Translations under genes and position numbers: made by a program | Notes under the pieces: generated by a model | Told to the model about the DNA's origin: nothing | The model's database searches: none | What the model saw: only the letters and a program-made list of their open reading frames with translations | In this document: in pieces, positions 50,119 through 64,000 of the stretch | How positions within the stretch are numbered: the first letter of the stretch is position 1 | Layout of the letters: every line of letters starts with the position of its first letter | NCBI GenBank assembly: GCA_019096065.1 | Contig: JAGUCH010000002.1 | Location: 4,662,501 to 4,726,500, forward strand | DNA from: Paracyclopina nana | Lineage: Eukaryota; Arthropoda; Copepoda; Cyclopoida; Cyclopettidae | DNA: 64,000 nt | Direction of reading: 5' to 3'

Positions 50119-53100
50119 ATGAGTGAAACTCTTCAACCAACTCCCATTGTGGAAGGTAAGATTGTTGAAAAATATTGGCCACTTAATTATAAAGTATTTT
50201 GGTATTTTTAGGCGAAGATTGTGATAATGAAATCGCTAAAATTATCATGGAAGAAGGTTATGTGGACTCTCCTGTAAATGTAAGTTTAAAGAATTTCCAA
50301 GTAGCTGAGGGAAATCTGAGAAGTTTCATAAATGAAGTATTGAAGTTAAGTAAGCCTGGGAGTTTTTATGCAGCCAGTAAAAAAACAAAGATAATTTGGG
50401 CAAAAGTCACTTTTGGATACTATATTTCATTAATACGTCCTATTAATTTTAAAATCTAATCGAAATGCATCATAACACAACATTGCAATGGTGTTTAAAG
50501 GTTTTAAAAATCAATAACTTACTTACAATTGTAATGAAAAAGGCAATAAAAAGCGTTTTTATGTATTTTTAAAGATTCATTTTAAAATTAGTTTACCTTT
50601 GATGGAGTCACTAGAGTCACACTGAATTTAATACCCATATGTACTTCAAAGTGAAGTGGTAATTAAGGGAAGATGCATTCTGATTGAAAAATCCTGGTTA
50701 ATTGATAAAATATGCGTCAGATCACCTTATTTTTGGCACAACATTCACGGCATGGACCAAACAATGATTGACTAAACAATTTTACACCACAACAATAAAT
50801 AACCCCAGTAGGGCTTTCATTGTGTATTTCATCTACTCCTCAATGCAATTTCAGGAGCATCGAAGCCAGGAAGCGGAAGTGCAGCAAGCCGCTCAACTCT
50901 CAGTTAGCAATTTGCCTTCATTCATCTCCAAGTTGGCCGAGGCCAATGGTAGCTCCTCTTCTTCCAGTTCTTCTGGACATGGCTCCCATAAGGGAGAAAT
51001 TCCGGAAAGAGACTCCGACACACATTTAAGGCTCAAATTAGGTGGTTTTTCCGAGAGACCCTCAAGAAAAGGCTCCAGCTGCTCCACTCCAGTTTCCAAC
51101 CTGAGAACTGAAATGGATTACCCCAGCCCAAATTTTATTAGGCCCAACTTATCTAAATGTCCTGGTGTATCAGTGGATGAAAGCTCAAAGCTGACCATTA
51201 GACTGCATTACAACCCTGTTATGGATGAATGGTTGAGTTTGACTGATGAGGTCTCCAAGCCACATAAGGAGACAGCAGAGCTCTTGTTTGAGCTGCACAA
51301 GGAAGACGGCCCTGGCACCAAAGATGATAATGAGGAAATCATCAAAATTGGAACTTTCCTGGAGGTAAAAATGCATTGCTAGGTTGAAAAAAAGTGAAGT
51401 GGTCTCTGATCAGTAAATCCGGAAGCTGAGTTTCAGGGTTGAATGGGAAAGAAAACTTAAATTTTGGTGGTGCAAATCCTCTATGCAACATTTGATGAGT
51501 TAAGTAGTTGTGCTGATTGTTATTTGCTTTCATTTTTCAGTCTGTGGAAGGCACAGGAATTCGAAGATCCGATCCAAGGTTGGGTGAAATGATGAAGTTT
51601 CTGAAGACCTTGAAAAAAGAAAGAGGAGCATCCAGCATCAACTCATTGGAACTGGAAAAAGAAGTCTTCAATAGGTACAGTATTTCAATTAGCTTCATGA
51701 ATTTGCGAATATAATATGCTTTTCACCTTTCAGAGCTATAGCTAGTTGTGTTGACCTGTTGGCTCGTGCCTTCAAAGGCCAATTTGTCATCCCCGAATTC
51801 GGCCATTTCTGCAAGCAAATAAATGAGATTTACAACACGTGCAAATCAAACTGCGACGGCCAGGTAACAAAAGCGATCATAGCTTATTATTATAAGTGTA
51901 CCATGTCTAAACGGGCAGTTCATCATAAAGAATTCTTGCACACTATTGAGTACAATTTATACACTACATATTGAATTTCTCCATTTTCAAGGAGTATGAA
52001 AGTGACATGGGTCAAGTGAGTCTGAAAATAAAGTACTTTACACTGTTGCTTCCGCACTTTGCTTTTCTGGACAATTTTAAAGCACTGTACTACGTATCTT
52101 TGTCAAGCTCGTTCTCATAAGTTAAGAAACTTGCGCTATGAGAACCAATTTATTTATTTGTGTCCTATTTTTTCCTTTCATTGAAAAGAAACACCTCTCT
52201 TACTATTTTCCAGGTGGCTTCCTATATTCCCCAATTGGCTAGATACAACCCTGAATATTGGGGTGTGAGTATTTGCACAGTGGACGGGCAAAGGTATTCC
52301 ATAGGTGACACCAACATTCCTTTCACCCTGCAGGTATTCATAGAGCTTGTTTTAATTGAAACCAATACATAATTATGACTTTCCAGTCCTCAAGCAAACC
52401 TTTTACTTATGCTGTTTGCTTGAACGAGTTAGGCAGAGACGTGGTTCACCAATACGTGGGACAAGAGCCCAGTGGGCGAATGTTCAACGAGTTGTCCCTG
52501 GATTTTAATAGTAAGCCCGATTTTAACGTGAACTGTGAGGAGTCAATCAGAGCTTTCTAAATTTGCAGATAAGCCACATAATCCCCTGCTGAACTCTGGA
52601 GCCATTATGTCGTGTGCAATCCTTCTCAACATGGTGAAACCAGTGAGCAAATCTGATTTCTTCAAAAACATGTCCTAGTATCTTTAATTGGTGATCTCTC
52701 CTAAAGGAAATGAAAATGTCAGAAAAGTTTGACTTTCTCCTGGAATATTTGCAAAAGATTGGAGGTGGCGAATTTGTCAGCTTTAACAACTCTGTATTTC
52801 TGTCCGAGAAGGAAACTGCGGATAGGAATTACGCCCTGGCTTACTACATGAAAGAGAACAAATGCTTCCCCAAGGGATTTGTGTTGCAAGAGAGCCTGGA
52901 TTTTTATTTTCAAGTAAGTTGACATCAACCGCATCCTCAGCTATGAATTCACAGTTAGGATGGTTTTTAGACTTGCTCAATGGAAGTGAACTGTGAAACC
53001 TTGTCTATCATGGGGGCCACTCTGGCCAATGGAGGCCTTTGCCCCACCACTGGTGAAACTGCACTGAATCCAGCCTCTGTCAGGGATGTTTTATCTCTCA

Positions 53101-53964
53101 TGCATAGCTGTGGCATGTACAATTACTCTGGCCAATTTGCCTTTGATGTGAGTTCTGCTACCATGGTGTATCAGTGTCGATTATCAACTTGAAGAAATGT
53201 GACTTTTCAGGTTGGTCTTCCCTCCAAGAGTGGAGTGTCAGGGGCCTTGGTTCTGGTGATCCCAAATGTAATGGGGATTGGGTTGTGGTCACCTCCCTTA
53301 GATTCTTTAGGGAATACTGTTAGAGGAGTACAATTCTCCAAGGAACTCGTGAGAACCTTCAATTTTCACAGGTAGTACATGCATATGAAGCCAAAAGATC
53401 AAATCCAATATGCTATAATCCCACACAGATTTGACAACTTGATCAATCTTGGCTCCATTGCTTCCAAGTGCGACCCTCGGAAATTCCGGAATGAGTTCTT
53501 GAGGCAATCCACTTTAAGTTTGCTCTACTCGGCTACCACAGGAGATTTAACTGCATTGAAAAGGTGGGAAAATGGTGCAATTCAAATACGTTTGACTTCA
53601 CTCTGTTCTGTTAGGTTTTATGCCTCTGGAACCAATATGGCAAGTTCGAACTATGACCAAAGAACTGCTCTGCATTTGGCAGCCGCCGAAGGCCACTCTG
53701 CATGTGTCAAGTTCCTTGTGGAGGTGTGCAATTTAAGTCCTTTGGCTAAAGACAGGTATACTTTACTTCTTCAGGCATTGGTAAAGCTATTAAGAGACAC
53801 TGACTGATTTCAGATGGGGCTTCACACCTTTGATAGAAGCTGAAAGGTTTCACCACGACTTTGTCTTCCGCTACTTAGCCAAGCGAATTGAGGATCACTT
53901 TCCTGAGGCGTTGGAAGAACTTCTGGATAAGCAAGATGACGCGAAAAACTCTTCTGAGAAATAA
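50119..53964 (+). CDS. GLS: Glutaminase (kidney/liver type) with ankyrin repeats
   Basis: Fourteen exons: 50119-50155, 50212-50279, 50855-51364, 51541-51674, 51734-51863, 52214-52333, 52387-52510, 52569-52642, 52707-52913, 52971-53147, 53211-53371, 53429-53563, 53615-53755, 53814-53964, giving 722 residues. It hydrolyses glutamine to glutamate and ammonia. An EF-hand-like N-terminal region (about 175-290) precedes the serine-dependent glutaminase domain (about 294-580). That domain carries [22 protein letters not shown], the SxxK nucleophile dyad S334/K337 in [25 protein letters not shown] and [16 protein letters not shown]. Two ankyrin-type units ([22 protein letters not shown] and the next) close the protein. 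The N-terminus is acidic with no evident mitochondrial presequence and a Ser-rich disordered stretch, so another first exon may supply one. Polyadenylation signals are at 54169-54178. A 24-nt candidate microexon lies in intron 5. Confidence 0.95.
51992..52015 (+). other. Candidate 24-nt in-frame microexon of glutaminase
   Basis: Inside the 350-bp intron between the 51734-51863 and 52214-52333 exons, TTTTCAAG|GAG...CAA|GTGAGT bounds eight codons (EYESDMGQ). The phase is 0 on both sides, matching the flanking exons. Inclusion would insert eight residues between CDGQ and VASYIPQL. The acceptor (CAAG) is weaker than a CAG. Confidence 0.4.
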
Positions 53965-54168
53965 TCACGATTATGCTTTCAACAAACTTATAGAGATAAT
54001 CAAGCATAGAGCACAAGTCATTTTCTTCCTAGCTTATTGTACAGGGTTGTGATTTGACGAAAGAAAAAATATGTGATTGAACAAGTTGAATTCCCTTTGA
54101 GTGGTCAACCTAAAAACTGTTGGTTTTCATCAGTGTGTTAAGCTCATTAAGGTTGTTAAACATAGGAA

Positions 54169-54178
54169 AATAAATAAA
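54169..54178 (+). terminator. Overlapping AATAAA signals of glutaminase
   Basis: Two overlapping AATAAA copies, about 205 bp after the stop codon. Confidence 0.6.
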
Positions 54179-55153
54179 ACGTAACCATAGCAAAGAGGCT
54201 ACGCTAATTACTTTATTTTCTTTATAGAAGAGCATCATGCATTTATTGCATTATGCAAGTGCTTTATTTTTTAAAGACTGGTGAAGTGTAGTTAGTGACT
54301 TAACTTCTCTCACGGTGTGTGACATGCTATATAGTATTCAGTGTTGACGTCATTTTAGGGCCTTATGAGAAAGCTCGGTTTCGTACTCATATATACGGGG
54401 GCCTCTGCCGACCATAGCTTGGTCCGGAACAACAGCAATGACGCCTCTTTGCCAACAGCTGTTACAATATGGTGAAATGTGATATGTACTTGAAAACACA
54501 GCTGCCTCATTGTTCCACTAAGCCTTTATTCCTAGTAATCAGGCGAGGTAAGCAAAACTGTATTGATTTATAAAGCAACTAAATCAGTTCGCCACACAGT
54601 TTCATAAACTTTGGTAGACGAACTAGAGCCCTAGATTTTGATGAGAGTATCTCGTTCTCAACAACAACTGAACTTAAGGTACAGCTCCGATCGGAACGAA
54701 ATTTTTAGGCGTTCATGGTTTCTCGGTACAATCACCAAATTAAAAATAACATAACATAATATTATAAAAGGGGGAACAAAAATGGGCAGATGTCTTGTTA
54801 CCGTAGGCAGGCAGGCCACCTTTTGGCTGTTTTTTTTGGAACTGAGTTTTGAGAACGATCTACTCATCAAAATCTAGAGCTCTGGGCAGAACACATTTAA
54901 AAATTTGCTTGTGCTTAATATAAAAAAGGTTCTTTATTGTCTTCTCTGGCATCAAGGGTGAATTTGAGTGCAACCAAAAGCGGCCCCTGGTGGCCAACTG
55001 ACTAAGAGAAAGCAGAGAGAATAGAGAGAGAGCAAGGTAACGCTGAGATGGTACAGCTTTCTATTCATTCATTTCTTCCATATGCTTGAGTGTGGACATC
55101 TTTATTTGGCTGGAGGCCAGAAAAAGTTTAGCAAGGCCCAGCAGGGAAAGGCC
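54179..55153. other. Spacer and promoter of the carboxypeptidase gene
   Basis: No other gene was seen. The carboxypeptidase promoter must lie here. I could not fix a TATA or initiator with confidence. Confidence 0.35.
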
Positions 55154-58673
<3,520 letters not shown>

Positions 58674-58892
58674 GCACAAATTAGTCGGACCGCATTCCCA
58701 AGAAACCACTACTATTTTAGAGAGAGCCGAAACGCGTCATTGACCAACTCTTCTTAGCCAGACCCCAAATTTTGTATCATCGTACAATTGGACTCAATTG
58801 GCATATCATAATTTGAAGATACTACAGAATATATAATCCCATTTAAAAATTGTAAAAGACAGCTCCAACTATATTGCGTTTTCAGCATCGTT
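58674..58892. other. Convergent 3' ends of CPE (+) and SLC1 (-)
   Basis: 219 bp between the two stop codons must hold both 3' UTRs, which may overlap. No canonical AATAAA was pinned on either strand. Confidence 0.5.
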
Positions 58893-60657
58893 TTAATTTT
58901 TCTCACTGAAAGCCTTATTAGATTGACCATCAACAGTTTGATCTGCTTGCACATCTTGCAGGCCATCATCTATCTTGTCCATTTTGCTCAGCTCAGCTTT
59001 GGACAAGTGGTAGACAATTCCAGCGCCAAAAGCATCTCCCAGAACATTGATGGCGGTTCTAAACCTACAAAATGAATCAAATGATCAGCAGGCAAAGACT
59101 ATTTTTTCCTGTTTCCCCCTTTCAAAGGGGAAAATACTGGTAAGGGCAAATACCTATCCAGTAGCCAATCAACAGCAAATATTAAAGCGACATCTGTTGA
59201 TGGAAGCCCAACAGTTTGCAAAACCATCACCATGGTTACCAGACCAGCTTGTGGAATGCCAGCTGCACCAATGCTGGCTGCTGTGGCTGTTATGCTAATT
59301 GCCACAACTTGACCCGCATCCAGTGAAATATTGCGAACTTGTGCAATGAAAATGGCTGCCACGGCCTCATACAGAGCAGTTCCATCCATATTGATTGTGG
59401 CTCCGATGGGCAGAATAAATCTAAAAAGTAAATATCAATCAAAGTCACTTAATATGATTTTGGTTGATTTTATTTACCTGGTGATTCTTGGATCGATGTT
59501 GTTCTTTGACTCAAGAGCTTCAATTGTGACTGGAAGAGTTGCTGAGGATGAAGCAGTTCCAAATGCAGTGGCGAGAGCATTGCCCATGTTGCTGACAAAT
59601 TTGAAGGGCCATGATCTGGTAAAGATGCCATAAATGGTTGGCAGCACGATGATTCCATGTATTCCCAGGCCTAATAGAATGCTTTATCAGACTTGGCTAA
59701 AACTGGTTAAAGCTCGCAGTAGCATTTACCTAGCAAGACAGTGCCAAAATACCAGCCGAGACTAGCAAATGTTTTGCCTACATCCTTCATCTCTAGAATG
59801 GAGCCTGCCACTAGGAAAAACACTCCTATAGGCGCCAAATTGATGATCCAACCGGTGATCTTCATCATAACCGCCACGAAGCTGGTGAAAAAAGCCAAAA
59901 TGGGCTTCCCTTCTTGCCCTGTGGCAGAAATGGCTATACCAAAGACCAAGCTGAAGGCCACAAGTCCAAGAATGTTGGTGCTAGAGGACTGATGAAATAA
60001 AAGTGACATGACAGGCACAAGGTGTGTGGAATAGTTTTTTTTCGCAGCTTACTTTTGCAGTTTTGAAATCCCAAAGGTGCTTTGGCATCGAGTCATTTCC
60101 AGAGTAGATGAGCTCAGTCTGCACTTGCATGGTGCACGCCTCAATGATATTTGGCGGAAAAACGTTACGTATCAAGTCCATGAGAGTATCTTCAGTGGTA
60201 ATGTTCCTTTTTGTGTCCTTCTCAGAGTCGGAAGGTTCGGCACCATCGCCTGGCCGAATTGTGGTGACCAGAATGATACCCAAAATGACTGCACTGACGG
60301 TAGTTAACATGTAGTAAACCACGCCACGTGCACCAACTTTGCCTGCAATTTTGCCCAATTTTAGCGAGTAATTCGACCCGCCTTGCGTTTAAAAATACCA
60401 GAAAGGCTCAAATCGAGAGACCCAACTGCGACAATGAGCGAGGGTATGACCAGGGGAATAATGATGCACTTTAGCATTTGCAAGAAAAGCATGCCTGTGA
60501 ACTCCACGTACATAACTTCCCTCTTTGTGTAAGGCTCTTCGCGCAGCCTGAGCAAGCAGCCTAAAATGATGCCGAGAATGACCCCGCCGAGGGTGGCCAA
60601 GGTCAGGGCATTGGACTTCAGCGAGTCTAGTATCGTGGATTTGCTCAGCTTCCCCAT
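58893..60657 (-). CDS. Excitatory amino-acid transporter (SLC1/EAAT family)
   Basis: Six exons on minus: 60657-60399, 60342-60053, 59988-59730, 59670-59478, 59420-59154, 59064-58893, giving 479 residues. It is a sodium-coupled glutamate/aspartate symporter of the plasma membrane. In order: TM1-TM3 ([34 protein letters not shown]), TM4 [16 protein letters not shown] with an extracellular loop holding NIT and NDS glycosylation sites, and TM5-TM6. The HP1 loop is [16 protein letters not shown]7 is [17 protein letters not shown]2 is [14 protein letters not shown], and TM8 is [16 protein letters not shown]. The Arg in FRTAIN is the residue that selects acidic substrates in EAATs (replaced in neutral-amino-acid ASCTs). 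Intron 1 is only 56 bp (60398-60343); reading through it hits a stop. The N-terminus is short (about 20 residues before TM1). Confidence 0.95.
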
Positions 60658-62126
60658 TGCTCAGACTGTTGCCTTGAACCTGAAAGTAGAAGAATCAAAT
60701 GATTCGTCTGGGTGAACAATGGAAGACGCCTCATAATGAAGCGAGTTAAAAATGGTCACACTTCTCTGGATTGAGATAAATGAACCATGCATTACCGCCT
60801 ACTTCACAAACAAAGGCCTTATCATGCAGCCTGATTCAGGAAACTGTGAACGGACTTATTTCACTCGCAAGTGCTAACAATTCACTGAATCAGGCTGCAG
60901 ATTGTAGCGTGAGTGCAGTTTAACTCATTCATTCAAGAAGACTTTTAAAATAGTGTATTAAAATCCGATTTTCTTAGAAGCATTTTTAAAAATGTTTTGG
61001 CTATGGTTCATTGTTACTCAAACTGTGGCGTCATTAACTAAGTAAGCACAATTTATCCTGCAAATACGTCACTTTCCAATGCACAATTAATAATTATATT
61101 GCATACTATTGAGTGAAAAGGAAATCAAGTGCTTCAAAGAAATGACTGTTTGAATCTCATAGGAAAAAACTCGTCTTGCGTCACAAAATGAATTCGGATT
61201 AGGATCTTGTTACGAGAGCATCACCTATTCAGCAGCTTAAAAGTTCAACTTAAAATGAGTTCAGCCTATGAGCTTCAATAAAATCACGAATTAACTAAGC
61301 TATCCTTCAACTAATGCCATTCGATACCGTAATAATGCAAGTAGCTAGCTTCAAAATGTAGCCAATTTTGACCAAAGCTAACGCAGATCTAAGCTCAAGT
61401 TTAGGAAATACTAGCATTCAAAAAATATTTACCTTTTCTCTCAAGTTCCGAGGACAAATGTCGGTAGCTCAAACAACACTTCTGAAATCACTGCCTATAC
61501 CTGGATGTGCACAGTGGGCATTACAGGTGCAACAAGCGTGCAAGAGAGTGCGAATTTAATGCTACCTACTTCGTCGGTTTTTCCCCTCATCATGTTGATA
61601 GCAGCAGCTTAACTGAATGGATCAGAATGACTGCCTTTGAAATTTGTTTTAATGTGCACGATGCACACAACGAAGACTCTATATTTTCTATGAGAAATAT
61701 ATAAAAAAGACAATATATGGATAAATGTTTTAAAAGCCTGACAAATCTGGCGATGAGCAACTTGGAGTACCATAGCGCCTGCTCTAAATTGTTGCTCTTT
61801 GCTCACACTTCCGGTTTTTATTTATTATCCAAGCATTTTAAAATCATATAAAGGAAATAAACATATTAATTAGTCCTAAATAGTGCAGAATAATGAGATC
61901 CCCATAAGCACAAGTATAAGCAGAATGTAACAAAACGGATTTCTATTTAGGGGAATTATTGCTACTGTAAGCAGAGCGTTCTCTAAATTGGCACTTTTGC
62001 GAATGATTTGGCTACTTCCATACATCACAATTAGAGAAATGCAGAGTGTTATTGTTTACGTTGCCAAATTCACTGTATGACAGAGGAATAGTGAATATAG
62101 AAAAAGATACTTGCTCCTCTTCTACA
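60658..62126. other. Divergent upstream region of SLC1 (-) and COG3 (+)
   Basis: The SLC1 5' UTR begins within this interval; a donor- or acceptor-like site lies near 60680. A 15-bp perfect inverted repeat pair flanks 60825-60899. No further gene was recognised. It is expected to contain both promoters. Confidence 0.4.
60825..60899. repeat. 75-bp segment with 15-bp perfect inverted repeats
   Basis: TGCAGCCTGATTCAG at the left and CTGAATCAGGCTGCA at the right are exact reverse complements around a 45-bp centre. It may be a very short MITE or a regulatory palindrome; no target duplication is evident. Confidence 0.6.
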
Positions 62127-64000
62127 ATGATGTCAAACAGTGACATTTCTTCAGCTTTAGCCCTTTGGGACGACACTGAGGCTCAAATGGCCAGCCTCAA
62201 TTCAATCCAAAGGTCAATTCTTAGCAAAATGACAGATGAAGCACTTTTTGGGGCAAACACTTTATCATCATCAGCAACAGTGGACACTTTGGACGACTCC
62301 TCGTCAGCAAAATCTGGCCAGCAAAGGAACAAAGTTAAGACAACCACCTCCGATTCATGGAAAGGCGATGTGAATGGTCAACCTCCAACTAAATTGGACT
62401 CTGGAAAAGATTTTCTTGATTGGCTGGATCGCATGGAAACCAGTATCCAAACTGAGAAAAACAGCCATTTCTATAACTACTATGACCGTATCTGTGAGTT
62501 GAATGATAACACAAGTGAATTGCTTGCTCAGGTTGAAAAAGGCCTGGAAGTGCTTGAATTTCTGGATCATCAAAACTTGTCTGCTTCAACCAAGAGCAAT
62601 AACTTGCACAGTGTTTGCAATGATCTGATGAGGAATATGTCAAACCTAAATTACCTCAAGGACGAGATTGAAGCCAAGGAGAATGTATTCAAAGATGCTG
62701 ACAAGGCTGTCACTCAGTCTAATCACATTCTAAATGTGGACAATGTATGCAAGATTCTGGATGAGATCGACCAATGCTTAAGGTTTTTCAGGGAACATAG
62801 CACCTACAAGGATGCTGCCAAATACGAAGTGAAATGTCGAGCTGCAGCTAGCAAAGTCCTAGTGTTCATCAAGGATTTCTTCAAGTCATGCGGCAACTTT
62901 GATCAAGCTACTCATATTCCTCAAGCTGACAGTGCCGCCAGTTTTGACCTGTTCTATGGAAGGCTGAAAACCATGGCTCCCAGGTTTAACCGAATTATGA
63001 CGCATTTAGCCCAATGCAATGAGGATTCACCATTGAAGGATGAGCTGGATTCGACACTGCAAGATTCAGTCAATATTTTCATTTCATCCAGGCAAAAGCT
63101 TGTGACTCAGAGTCTCGATTTCACCCTCCAGGAGTTGATGAAGAAATTCGAGAGAGATCATTGCAGCTTAGTTAGATCAGCTTCAGTGTCCTTATTTCAT
63201 TTGCTGAAGGATGAAGAAGCTCTCATTAATGAGTTTTTCCCTGTTTTCACCCAATCTGCGGTTGACTACTTCAGCTCCATATGCTCAATTTTTTACGACT
63301 CCATGAGACCAAAGATAGTGAAGCTCCATCATTTGGAGACTCTAAGTGAAATAGCCTCAATTCTTAAGCTGGAGCTGATGGAGCATAGCTCAAGCATGAA
63401 GACGAATGCAAGTCAATCGTTCAATTTGTCCATCACTCAGCTGTGGGAGGATGTCCAAGAGAGGCTGGTTTACAGGGCCTATATTTTCATTAAGACTGAC
63501 ATCAACGATTTCAGTCCTCATGAGGGAGATTTGTTGTACCCTGAGAAGCTCCAAATGATGCTTGCCATTGCAGAAGATTCTGCCATCAAAGATTCTCCAG
63601 CTGACATACATGGCATGTGGTATCCTACTGTGAGAAGAACATTGATGTGCCTTTCCAAGCTGTTTAGGTCAGTAGAGAAAGACATCTTTCAAGAGATCTC
63701 CCATGAAGCTTTGAAGGCTTGCATCCAGTCAATTTTGTTTGCAGAAAGCCAAATTGAAACTAGAAAAACCAAGTTTGATGGGCAATTGTTCCTAATCAAA
63801 CATCTGCTTATTTTACGGGAGCAAATAACTCCATTCAACATCATTCAATCGTCCTCAGAGACAGCATTAGATTTCTCTCACATGAAGAATGTGTTGAGCC
63901 CAAATCAGAGGTCACTGGATAAATTCCTCAAGAATTCATTGCCAGAAGTGAGAGAATTCCAAATGGATTACAGGAAAGAAGTGGACAGACTACTGAAAGT
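62127..64000 (+). CDS. COG3: COG3, conserved oligomeric Golgi complex subunit 3 (cut by window end)
   Basis: An open frame from ATG 62127 runs through the window end without a stop or intron: 624 codons of an expected 800 or so. Two ATGs lie in tandem. The N-terminal 90 residues are Ser/Thr-rich and variable. Coiled-coil helices follow from about residue 90 (FLDWLDRMETSIQTEKNSHF). Conserved late blocks match animal COG3: DVQERLVYRAYIFIKTDI, ADIHGMWYPTVRRTL, CLSKLFRSV, IQSILFAESQIETRKT and FDGQLFLIKHLLILREQI. COG3 is a lobe-A subunit of the tether for retrograde transport within the Golgi. The lack of introns contrasts with the neighbouring genes (up to 14 exons). No polyA tract or duplicated flank is visible to show retrocopying, since the 3' end is outside. 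Confidence 0.95.
   Translation, partial: MMSNSDISSALALWDDTEAQMASLNSIQRSILSKMTDEALFGANTLSSSATVDTLDDSSSAKSGQQRNKVKTTTSDSWKGDVNGQPPTKLDSGKDFLDWLDRMETSIQTEKNSHFYNYYDRICELNDNTSELLAQVEKGLEVLEFLDHQNLSASTKSNNLHSVCNDLMRNMSNLNYLKDEIEAKENVFKDADKAVTQSNHILNVDNVCKILDEIDQCLRFFREHSTYKDAAKYEVKCRAAASKVLVFIKDFFKSCGNFDQATHIPQADSAASFDLFYGRLKTMAPRFNRIMTHLAQCNEDSPLKDELDSTLQDSVNIFISSRQKLVTQSLDFTLQELMKKFERDHCSLVRSASVSLFHLLKDEEALINEFFPVFTQSAVDYFSSICSIFYDSMRPKIVKLHHLETLSEIASILKLELMEHSSSMKTNASQSFNLSITQLWEDVQERLVYRAYIFIKTDINDFSPHEGDLLYPEKLQMMLAIAEDSAIKDSPADIHGMWYPTVRRTLMCLSKLFRSVEKDIFQEISHEALKACIQSILFAESQIETRKTKFDGQLFLIKHLLILREQITPFNIIQSSSETALDFSHMKNVLSPNQRSLDKFLKNSLPEVREFQMDYRKEVDRLLK

Noticed and set aside
60361..60657. 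Truncated SLC1 pseudogene (stop after 98 codons)
   Set aside because: A 56-bp GT-AG intron removes the stop and restores a continuous transporter in the correct phase.
58893..60657. Plus-strand frames inside the transporter locus (up to 100 codons)
   Set aside because: They are antisense shadows of well-supported SLC1 exons.

Overview
This window is animal nuclear DNA, most probably from an arthropod. The protein-coding genes are split by GT-AG introns, from 56 bp to more than 1.6 kb. The intergenic DNA is AT-rich, with many hairpin-type mobile-element remnants. One tRNA-Leu(CAA) carries the usual intron after its anticodon. The Pax2/5/8 protein has an arthropod-like middle region after the octapeptide, and one gene has an arthropod-style TATA plus TCAGT initiator. 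I cannot name the species.

Layout: (1) 1.6-2.7 kb, minus: SINHCAF/FAM60A homologue of the SIN3-HDAC complex. A CpG- and GCGC-rich patch at 4.9-5.1 kb is the likeliest distal promoter. (2) 11.6-12.6 kb, plus: GAS1-like secreted protein, probably GPI-anchored, with two cysteine-rich GDNF-receptor-like domains. (3) 13.5-14.7 kb, plus: an unrecognised four-exon gene for a 179-residue hydrophilic protein. It ends tail to tail, 155 bp from the stop of (4), an RCBTB1/2-like RCC1-BTB protein on minus (14.8-16.5 kb). (5) 17-29 kb: gene-poor. It holds the tRNA, two tRNA-like fragments, a perfect-stem hairpin element and an inverted-arm minisatellite element. (6) 30-47.8 kb, plus: Pax2/5/8 (shaven). It has eight coding exons from 43.35 kb, plus an isolated coding exon near 30 kb that splices in the right phase onto the paired-domain exon and may be an alternative N-terminus. 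(7) 50.1-54 kb, plus: glutaminase with C-terminal ankyrin repeats. (8) 55.1-58.7 kb, plus: carboxypeptidase E-type peptide processing enzyme. (9) 58.9-60.7 kb, minus: SLC1 excitatory amino-acid transporter, convergent with (8). (10) 62.1 kb to the window end, plus: N-terminal three quarters of COG3, intronless as far as seen.

There is no operon logic. Glutaminase and the glutamate transporter both act in glutamate handling, and CPE processes neuropeptides, but their proximity may be chance. The main unexplained structure is mobile. At least four copies of a PIF/Harbinger-like MITE family share a CTGTTCA-type terminal repeat, three of them flanked by TTA duplications. A 407-bp foldback has a 5-bp TCGTA duplication, there are two near-complete hairpins of 145 and 175 bp, and a 1,044-bp terminal-inverted-repeat element sits inside a CPE intron. 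I found no previously unknown multi-gene system. The most novel gene-level items are the 179-residue protein, the candidate alternative Pax N-terminal exon and a candidate 24-nt microexon in glutaminase.

Exon boundaries were placed by hand from splice consensus, reading frame and family similarity recalled from memory; no search was run.
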